A stretch of DNA of 64,000 nucleotides, from assembly GCA_020284085.1 (NCBI GenBank), contig JACEVL010000799.1, positions 845,001 through 909,000 of the forward strand, given 5' to 3'. The notes under the pieces are model-generated. The model did not search any database. It was not told where the DNA came from and worked only from the letters and a program-made list of their open reading frames with translations. Positions 56,555 to 64,000 of this stretch are shown here, piece after piece; the first letter of the stretch is position 1; each line of letters opens with the position of its first letter. The position numbers were made by a program, and so were the translations under genes. The DNA is from Aporrectodea caliginosa (Eukaryota; Annelida; Clitellata; Crassiclitellata; Lumbricidae).

Positions 56555-56962
56555 TGTGACCCAAGGGATCGAAATGAGTCGGATGTCGACAATTTACAAT
56601 GCTAGGAAAACAGCAAAATATGATTAGAGGTCACTTTTCCATTTTTTCAAATTTTAATGGAAATGGGTGAAAAAATTTTTTTCTAACATTTCTGATATCT
56701 CACATTTGATGAAATTCGTTGTTTCAATGTGTATTTTCAGGATTTTGTACACAGAATACTTTTATTTTTGTGATTATATATTAAAAATAAATGGAAAAAA
56801 TTCAACAAAAAAACACATAACCATTCGTAACTTTGTCAAAAAGTAAGGTAGAACCAAACTTTTGGTGTCATTTTAAAGCAAAAAATTTGGTCTTTAAGAA
56901 TATGTAAAATACTCATATTCTAAAATTTCCGACATGCGACTCATTTTGATCCCTTGGGTCAG
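56555..56962. mobile_element. TIR element (GTGACCCA...), copy 2
   Basis: Left gtgacccaagggatcgaaat and right tttgatcccttgggtca ends. The interior matches copy 1 closely (ggaaaacagcaaaatatga, tctgatatctcacatttgat). Comparison with LINE copy A shows the original site was about acaattgct. The flanks can be read as a 2- to 4-bp duplication (up to aatt). Confidence 0.75.
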
Positions 56963-57149
56963 AATTGCTCTCACCTTAGCCTTTTCCAACTTATAAAGCA
57001 AATGATGTCATTATGAACACTGGATTGAACAGCAAGAAATGATAATTCTGTTCAATGAAACTTAGGTCTATGGTAGCCTTGGTAGGCAGAAGAAAAGGAT
57101 CTCTCCTCATGCAATGATGACACATATGCCATTTAGCATCATGCTGAAT

Positions 57150-58000
57150 AGCATTTGTACTCAGTACTCCAGCCACTTCTTAATATTCTCTATGCGGCTG
57201 ATTTGATACAACTCGTTACTGTTCTGGGAGTGCTGCTGATTCACCAATATGCTGATGATGTACGACTCGTGATGCACTTCTACAACTGTGTCTTCTACAA
57301 CGGCCACTATGAAAGAAGGGCAGAAATGGGTGTCGTCGTCATCTAATCGTCTAATTGGGTGAATGATCGGACAAAGGCGTAGTATATTTGGCTGGGTAGA
57401 CGCCTAGGCACGGTCAAACGCTGACGAAAGTAGGATAAAGTTTCCTCTCATCCTTTGCAACCTGGATGTGCTTCTGGCTGTAGACTCATCAATGGCGGAT
57501 CATCTGCACTTTCTTTGCAGGTTCTGCTTCTACCAGCTGCGTCAGATATCGGTCATATGACGCAATCTATGATCTATCATTCAAGCAGCGCTGCAATGTT
57601 TCAAGCCCGAGAGGGCACTCGTTCACCTCAGAAGAAGAAGAGAAGTCCCTTAAGGCAGCCATGGTTGTGAAGTGAGTTCCGTGTTCCAGTCTCAAGTCAA
57701 CCAGGTTGGCTATCAATGTGCTCTGTTTACCAGACTTCAACTTAAGCCCATCTCATATATTGGACCATCCCCTCCTGAAACAGTCTTTCATTGTATTTAC
57801 GTACTGTTGCATTCGACCAACTTCAGCAAACATTCTCAAACTCTCTTAAAATGCACTTTGTTTAGATCAGTCAGATTGCCACGTGTGCAGTGATATTGTA
57901 AGGTATTTAAAAGGGGCTATATCAATAGTCCTCATACATACATATATGCACGCATACATAGACATATACATACAATGCATACATACATGATTGATGCAAT
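57150..58000 (+). mobile_element. Degraded L2-like LINE (RT core and downstream)
   Basis: SVLQPLLNILYAADLIQL and HQYADDVRL correspond to the GSVLGPLLF and YADD motifs in order. Downstream frames break. It ends near aaggggctatatcaatag with a (CATA)n array at 57938-57990. Confidence 0.6.
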
Positions 58001-58211
58001 GGAGCGACCTAGAACACCATTTCTTTAGACAAGAGGTAGGAAAGGTGTCATGTACACTTTTGTTAGGTAAGCAAAAGATACGTTTTCAAACTTCTGAAAG
58101 GGTTGGCTGAAAGTAGTCTGTGATAGGAGATGATTCAGATGAAGAGTTAGGGTGAAGGATTAATCTGATGCAAAGGAACCGAAGATTGTCAACCTGTGAA
58201 GTCACTCATGA

Positions 58212-58431
58212 CCGAATTCCACACAGCGCACTACACGCAAGATTTGAAGGAAAAAGACACAAAGGCAGACCAAGACAACGCTGGATAGACAATATAAATG
58301 AAGACATAACATCACTTGGACTGACACTAAGGGGAGCAATGGACTTGACAAGAGACCGAGGACAATGGAGGTCATTTATTCGTACCCATCGCCGCCAAGT
58401 GGCTGGCGTCAGGAACTGATGATGATGATGA
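58212..58431 (+). mobile_element. 5'-truncated RTE-like LINE with 15-bp TSD
   Basis: Perfect direct repeats tgaagtcactcatga at 58197-58211 and 58432-58446 bound a 220-bp insert. It encodes RIPHSALHARFEGKRHKGR, PRQRWIDNINEDI and TRDRGQWRSFI, then a TGA stop and a (TGA)n tail. This is the C-terminal tail of an RTE-type LINE. The ATG used by the longer open frame lies in flanking DNA. Confidence 0.9.
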
Positions 58432-58449
58432 TGAAGTCACTCATGAGGT

Positions 58450-59140
58450 AGCGTGGTTTCCGGAAGAAGACGAGAGCTGCAACTCCACAGAAGCCATTGA
58501 GGAACTGGAGGGGATGAAAACATGGCTGATCTAGGACCAACTGAACTAGAGTCATGGATAAGACAACTCTGAAATCCGTCTTTCATACAGCAGCAGATGC
58601 AGAGCAAGGTTAAGGACAGAAACAGCATCTCAGTGCTGATGGTCAGCTCAGTTTGTAGCGAAAAGAAGAAGCATGCCACAAGATTACAGTTACATAATCA
58701 CACGATTCAATGCTCAAAATAGTGGAGCCAAGTCCATGATTTCCTCAGCGCAAACATCATCTGAGTGGGGAATTAATATAGGTCATAAAAACCAGGAAAC
58801 CAAAATGCAATAAAAAAACTGGGAGACTAAATAACCCATTTACAAAGCGTTCATTCAAAATAGACCTTAAAAAATTTCAATTTAACAAACTCCCTGAAAA
58901 GTAAACTCAGCAAAGTTAAATATGACTTGACCTACTTGGTCCCTCTTAATATGACTTGACCTACTTGGTCCCTCTTTTGTAAAATTCTGAATCTGACTTT
59001 TTTCCTCTAGTCCTTTCTTCCCACTCTCTCTCTGTCTCTCTTCTTCTTCTCCCTCTTACTCTTTGACCCTCTTTCTTCCTCCCTTTCTCTCTGCCTTTGC
59101 TCTTTCCGTCTTGGTGCACTTCTTGTGGAACTTTGCTGGT
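58450..59140. other. No gene recognised; CT-rich stretch
   Basis: Unique sequence. A 40-bp stretch with gacttgacctacttggtccc is repeated in tandem at 58922 and 58950. Pyrimidine-rich from 59010 to 59110. Confidence 0.4.
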
Positions 59141-59147
59141 CTTCAGA

Positions 59148-59421
59148 ACGTAGGGGCAAAGCATTGTTTGCAGTCAAGACAGCAGCCATCAGTATTGATG
59201 ATGATGATGGATGTCTGATGCCTGGCATTGAGTCAAAGAGCGCCACCTCCATCCAACCATTCTCCCACCCACCCCATCCCCCACCCCACTCCCCCATCCT
59301 CCTACCCAGTCCATTCCCAGGTGAGCCTCCTTTACAGCGGCCCCTGCCGTCCTCTCAAAGAGGCACACCCAACGAAGTCCATACTGAAAGTATTCCTGTA
59401 ATTATTTCAGACTGCTCATAA
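59148..59421 (+). CDS. Candidate coding exon, Pro-rich, unknown protein
   Basis: A pyrimidine-rich region ends in ttgctggtcttcag at 59147. The frame that follows reads RRGKALFAVKTAAISIDDDD, GCLMPGIESKSATSIQPF, a proline-rich stretch and EVHTESIPVIISDCS to a TAA at 59421. A good internal donor CCCAG|gtgagc at 59321 would end the exon earlier (173 bp). An AATAAA follows the stop closely. The proline part may be simple-sequence and the GAT run microsatellite-like, so coding is uncertain. Confidence 0.3.
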
Positions 59422-59454
59422 TAAACAGCTCCCTCCCTCCCTCCCCTCCCTATG

Positions 59455-59510
59455 AAGTCCGTCCGTCCGTCCCTCTGTCCGTCTCTCTATCCGTCCCTCT
59501 GTCCGTCCTG
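59455..59510. repeat. (CCGT/CCCT)n microsatellite
   Basis: gtccgtccgtccctctgtcc repeats. Confidence 0.9.
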
Positions 59511-59769
59511 TGCTGTTGCTGCTGCCCCTCCTCCTCTGGCATTAGTTTTGACATAGCTAGACACATGCCACCATCCACTATCCCACCATAAGAAAGGCGG
59601 AGCATTATTCAACTGCAGCCAATATTTCTTACTAACTCCCTTGAAACCTCGGTGCTCAGCATGGCTTCCTCCTCTGCTGCACGGCGCTGACTTACTGCTG
59701 GGTCATAAATGACTCCTATCTACATACTCATAATAAACATATTCACACTGACAACTAAACTACACAAAC

Positions 59770-59986
<217 letters not shown>

Positions 59987-60353
59987 CAAAACAGAAGAAT
60001 ATCAAATTTGCTCCTCAATGTACCACTAAAGCAAAAAACTGTGCACTGCCTACAGACAAATCTCTTAAAATAATCTCTTCATGAAATCTCTTCTTCTTCT
60101 TCAGCTGAGCATAAAAGTTCAGCTAATTGCATTTAGATGAGATGTACACATTGAACTCTCCTTCTTGTGACAATGACTCTGGTCATCACCATCATATCAA
60201 GTGACCCCTATTAGAATGATGCAGCTGCTGCTGCTGCTGATGCATCATAACAATGTCCTGTTCTGAATATGTCTTAGAGACTTAGAAGACTTAGATCTAA
60301 ATATGTCCGTGACCACCGTGCTATATCAAACTTGATGCAAAATTTAAGGTGTT

Positions 60354-60354
<1 letters not shown>

Positions 60355-60446
<92 letters not shown>

Positions 60447-60475
60447 CTGCCTCTCTCTTTCTGTGTGTGTGTGAT
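60355..60475. repeat. (GT)n microsatellite
   Basis: About 90 bp of GT with an interruption and a short second block. It is complementary to the CA array 370 bp upstream, so the two could pair as an inverted repeat. Confidence 0.97.
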
Positions 60476-60975
60476 ATTTGTAAATATACATGTATACACA
60501 TATAATGGTAACAACTGCTTGTAAGTTGGGGCGAGTTCAATTGAAAGCAAATAAGTAATTGTCTTCTAAGCTGTAAAAATGTAACATCCTCTTGCATCAT
60601 TGCTTGTGCTCCAAGTGGGTGCACAGCTTGAAAGAGGTTCTTAGCTGTTTTCTAGTTTTCGATGACAAATACTGGACTTCTGTATGCACGGCAATGTTGA
60701 TTAGCAGCAACTAGTCTAGCAAAAGATACCTTTGAGGATTATAACAATGGCGCTATAGAAGGCCTCAGCAGTGATGAGATTACTGTATACAGAAGCATTA
60801 ATGACCCAGCTTCAAAGATATCCAGCTAAGTTAAACCAGCTAATATAACAGTTATGAAGTGTTAACTTCCTGTTTTCAAACTACAGTTTATAAATCACTT
60901 CATCTAACACATCCAATCAGATAATTTAGTTGAGAAAATTGTCCAGAAATCTCATGATAAGAAAACTGAGCTTAC

Positions 60976-61050
60976 TTCTAGAACTCCTACCTCTACTGCA
61001 GATATTTCTTCGTCACCAAAGTCAAAAGACGCTGTTCGTTTGTTATCCAT
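60976..61050 (-). CDS. Candidate first coding exon, unknown protein
   Basis: On the minus strand an ATG in good context (aaatcatgg) opens 25 codons, MDNKRTASFDFGDEEISAVE then VGVLE, ending exactly at a consensus donor GAA|gtaagc at 60975. The reading stops five codons into the presumed intron. The peptide is acidic and soluble, without signal sequence. An overlapping upstream ATG in another frame (MDKSWITNEQRLL) would compete with it. The plus strand is also open here for more than 50 codons (containing TPTSTADISSSPKSKDAVR), so orientation is not proven. A link with the terminal exon at 8718-8825 on the same strand is possible but untested. Confidence 0.45.
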
Positions 61051-61175
61051 GATTTGTCCATTTGGTCGTCTAAGAGTTCAGTCAGTTGTCACCTGATTTC
61101 AACGGTCAAAATCCAGAAGTGTTTGATTCATTCTTTGCAAACTCTAACATCTCTAGTTGTTCTCTTCTTCTCTAG

Positions 61176-61393
61176 TTCTATCTCAACAACGGTTGCATCA
61201 TAGTTCTCTCGCAGATCAAAATTTCCTATATTCCGAGATAGTAAGTTTCTCATGTAAGCAAGTAAATGCTATTCACACGCTTTTCTCTCTGCAGTGGTTT
61301 GTGAAGGAATTAACATCCTCAGCAAAACTGTCTGATACCAATTCTGCTATGAAAGATGATTTATCCTGTAAAGAAAACCACAAAATACTTCAG
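61176..61393 (+). CDS. Gene-like block, two possible orientations
   Basis: Plus reading: acceptor tgttctcttcttctctag, a 65-bp exon to a gtaagt donor at 61241, a 54-bp intron ending gcttttctctctgcag, and a 99-bp exon (WFVKELTSSAKLSDTNSAMK, then DDLSCKENHKILQ) ending at a weak donor or a stop one codon later. Minus reading: acceptor ttgtggttttctttacag and a terminal exon at 61365-61273, DKSSFIAELVSDSFAEDV then NSFTNHCREKSV and a stop. Both are plausible; both cannot be the main product. I do not recognise either. Confidence 0.35.
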
Positions 61394-61399
61394 GTCTGA

Positions 61400-63310
61400 T
61401 TAAGTTTGCTAGCAAACGACCTCTTAATAAAATAACCTCTTAATAAAATCCTTCTCCACAGAATACTAATCAAAGTTTACTCAATACATAGGCCTATACT
61501 ACACAACTAAAACCCTTGCAATGTAATGCAGAAAGAGCGACGGCGTCCACCAGTGTTAGAGGTTGTGTGTATGACTGCATGGGTCTGAAACTGATTGATT
61601 AGCCAGGCTTAAAAGTGGGACAACTGTTTGACCTTTGTTGCCCTGAACCAATTACCAAAGAATGGCACAGGGCTTAGTTAATAACAGTCTCAGATTTAAT
61701 GACGGAATTCCGGCAGCCTGTTCACGCTTGCAGGAGAACAGAGGAGAGTTTATTAACAAGCTGGTTTTAAGCAAGAACATGTCCTCCTCCTCCCTCCATC
61801 CCATGAGGCCACGGGACCTAACTAACTATGGAATGAAATGAAATGAAACTTAATCCTATATCAGAGGACCCGAAGGCTCCAAGTGTGCCGTACATGAAGG
61901 CAAAGGTCCACAGATTTATGCTCTAATCGGTCTACCATAGTCAGATACAATCAGGTGCAGAAATATAAAACCAAAAATCCAGCGGAACAAATTGCAACAA
62001 CCATTAATTACATCATAAGCCCAGTCAACCTGCCTCCCCCTCCCACCCACCCATCGCAGACCCAACGGACCACCCATCCACCCCATGCAGTTCTAATTCA
62101 AAGTAAAACACGTCACCTGGCCCCTAGAAACAACACTAGAATCAAAAGATAAGAAAGGTTTTATTGCTCTAACAAATTCATGTATATGTTAGAAAATAAA
62201 ACGATCACAGGAAATATGAATTTCTGTATTAAGCTTAAAGTTCTCAATTATGAACTCGATCTGATTTGAGTGTACTGTCTGAAGTTGACAAGAGCTACCG
62301 TGAATGTTATTGTAGAAATCATTATGTAGGCCTATACTCTAGCAAGAAGCATACAATATTTAAAATCCGTCCTCAACCAGGATTGTCTCTTGCTCAGCTT
62401 TGCTGGTTGTGCCGCCAAAAACAAGAACGAGTAATTTATATTGGACAACCTCTCGATTTCATAAAAAGTTCTCAGTTCTCACTCACAATAATAAATGCAT
62501 GAGTGAAGGAGTGAAGTGGCAAACTGTGCTCACAACACGGAGCACAATACAGATATCAAGAAACACGTAGGCCTAAGTAGTTTACAAGTAACAAAAGATG
62601 TCAAGATAGCGACATGAAAGTACATAGTGTTAGAAAAACAATTAGCAGGAAGGTCAATTACTGTTTCCATGGAGACTGATTGGAAACAAGACTGAGCAAC
62701 ATCAGTCACAAAAGAAACAACATCTGTTCAGTGGAAATAACTGCATCATCCGTGGAAGGAATGTTACATAAGTCATGGCCTCAACAGGGAAAGACGAGCA
62801 CTTCAACAACCGGAGTAACTGCGTCTTATCATAATCAGAGACTGATGGAAGAGAGTAGAGTTTCCAAGGCAGCCAATCTGTAGGGACTGACGTCCCTGCT
62901 TAAGCAATGGACCTGATTAAGACTGTTGAGAGGCCAGGCAGTTAAGAGCCACAAAGGGCCACAGAAGTGCTCATCAAAACATTCAACAAAACTAGTCAAG
63001 CAATCATTAATTTCTTAACGGCTGGCCTGATGACATAATTATTGCCAAAGTTGTCCAAAATTTACCATTGAAAACAGGTGGTTTACCCAGTATGTTAACG
63101 GTCCATTTATTGTGCTCCATAAGCGGCTATGACTGTCCTCAAACTCAGAACGGATTTTCTCAGCTGAGATATCTCGAAGGGTCTATTTATTCCAAATTTC
63201 GGAGTTACAGATGAAAGGTTTAGATAACATACTCATTAATATGCCCAATTTCCCATCCGGAAACACTGCAAAAAGCATGGTCGTCATGAGATAGTAGTAG
63301 TAGTAGCAGT
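61400..63310. other. No gene recognised
   Basis: AT-rich. A 78-codon frame at 62266-62502 (from a TTG, not an ATG) has mixed composition (including CWLCRQKQERVIYIGQ) but no supporting sites. A (GTA)n run lies at 63290-63308. Confidence 0.35.
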
Positions 63311-63551
63311 AGGGGAAAGTGGTCTAAAACGGGCCCCTTAAGGGAAAATTTATATTTCTAAAAATATCTTGAAGATAATTTTAATGTAATATATTAAATG
63401 TGCAGTACATTTATGATATTATAACTGAATACATGAATCTGATTAACAAGATGCAACAAGTGAAATTTTAACTTTGGAAAAATTATGCCATGGGCCCGTC
63501 TCACCCTATAGGTATAGACAAAATGGGCCCTGGGGCCCATTTTAACCACGT
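63311..63551. mobile_element. TIR/MITE-like element
   Basis: Left aaagtggtctaaaacgggcc and right ggggcccattttaaccacg are imperfect inverted repeats of about 19 bp around an AT-rich interior, with extra gggccc palindromes near the right end. The outer gggg/cccc is not kept on the right and no TSD is clear. Confidence 0.4.
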
Positions 63552-64000
63552 AACTTAATTTACCTTTATTACAGCATTGGGTAACTGACATCCAGGAGAT
63601 AATTTTTGCTAGACTTAGAACTTAGACTCTTGCCTGAATAAAATCAAAACTTCAAAGATACGTAGCTATAATTCAAAAGAAACTTTAGTCAACAGCATCG
63701 TACAAAAACAACGTTCTGTTCGGCACACTCTTGCGATACCAAATACGCCAGGTCTGGCGCATGCAATCCATTGACAGTATATTCCTGTATGCCAAATTCC
63801 GGACAAATAACACAGACAGATTTTAAAATTGCTTCTCTTGACCTCATCAGACGAGTTGTAGGTTCTTTTCATGCTAATTGTGCATTTACTACTAGAAGTT
63901 GAGAGACCAACAGTTGCTTCTGTAGGCCTACCACTTGTTGAGGAGCAATATCTCTGGCAGTTGATGTAGGCCTACTAGAGTTCCCTGTGTGACTGGTTCA
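63552..64000. other. No gene recognised
   Basis: Unique AT-rich sequence, with a 68-codon minus frame at 63666-63872 of unknown relevance. Confidence 0.35.

Larger units (their letters stand above)
56341..57075 (-). mobile_element. L2-like LINE RT fragment, minus strand (copy B), with two insertions
   Basis: Shares tactaggtgaattcaatgct, tccacagtatcaaaagcagc and aatgatgtcattatgaacac with copy A. It is interrupted first by a short 3'-tail element (56449-56535) and then by the TIR element at 56555-56962. Confidence 0.75.

Noticed and set aside
58168..58211. ATG at 58168 as the start of an RTE-like protein
   Set aside because: The codons before 58212 lie in flanking DNA outside the TSD-bounded insert.

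Overview
This is a eukaryotic (metazoan) window, most likely from a marine invertebrate. It has no operons or bacterial-style genes. It holds many LINE fragments, tRNA-derived SINEs, hAT-type DNA transposons, very long CA/TG and purine-only microsatellites, and a few short open exon-like blocks with strong splice signals. The short palindrome taggccta recurs throughout. I cannot name the taxon from the sequence alone.

Layout. 1-2.5 kb: tandem hairpin repeats ending in a Helitron-like 3' end, then a complete 892-bp non-autonomous hAT element with an 8-bp target duplication and a BED-finger remnant. 2.5-9 kb: mostly non-coding, with a 0.9-kb minisatellite at 4.9-5.8 kb, a SINE with intact target duplication at 7.5 kb, and a likely terminal coding exon on the minus strand at 8.7 kb. 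9-17.9 kb: CA/TG arrays, several SINEs, two hAT-like elements and a LINE 3' end. 17.9-25 kb: purine/pyrimidine tracts, microsatellites and head-to-head LINE remnants. 26-29.2 kb: decayed hAT elements. 30-36 kb: the best-preserved mobile element, an L2/CR1-like LINE on the minus strand with intact reverse transcriptase. It is split by an 0.8-kb insertion made of pieces of two other elements, and it lies between two 0.87-0.89-kb direct repeats. 36-41 kb: purine tracts, a candidate 72-bp exon, a LINE 3' end and a SINE pair. 41.8-42.6 kb: a hAT-like element carrying pieces of two LINEs. 42.9 kb: the clearest host exon in the window (plus strand, 111 bp, strong sites on both sides), whose donor region is duplicated in tandem. 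43-58.5 kb: minisatellites, a tandem duplication, a two-copy TIR element and several LINE fragments, one with a perfect 15-bp target duplication. 58.5-64 kb: microsatellites, a gene-like island at 60.97-61.40 kb including a likely first coding exon on the minus strand, and a TIR element near the end.

Host genes are seen only as isolated exon candidates: minus strand at 8.7 and 61.0 kb, plus strand at 37.4 and 42.9 kb, and weaker ones elsewhere. The window is best read as intron and intergenic DNA of one or more large genes whose products I do not recognise. A recurring theme is a shared 3' hairpin (AGCGCC...GGCGCT, followed by tataaat-like sequence and a short tandem tail) at the ends of many SINEs and LINE fragments on both strands. 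This suggests the SINEs use the 3' end of the local L2-like LINEs.
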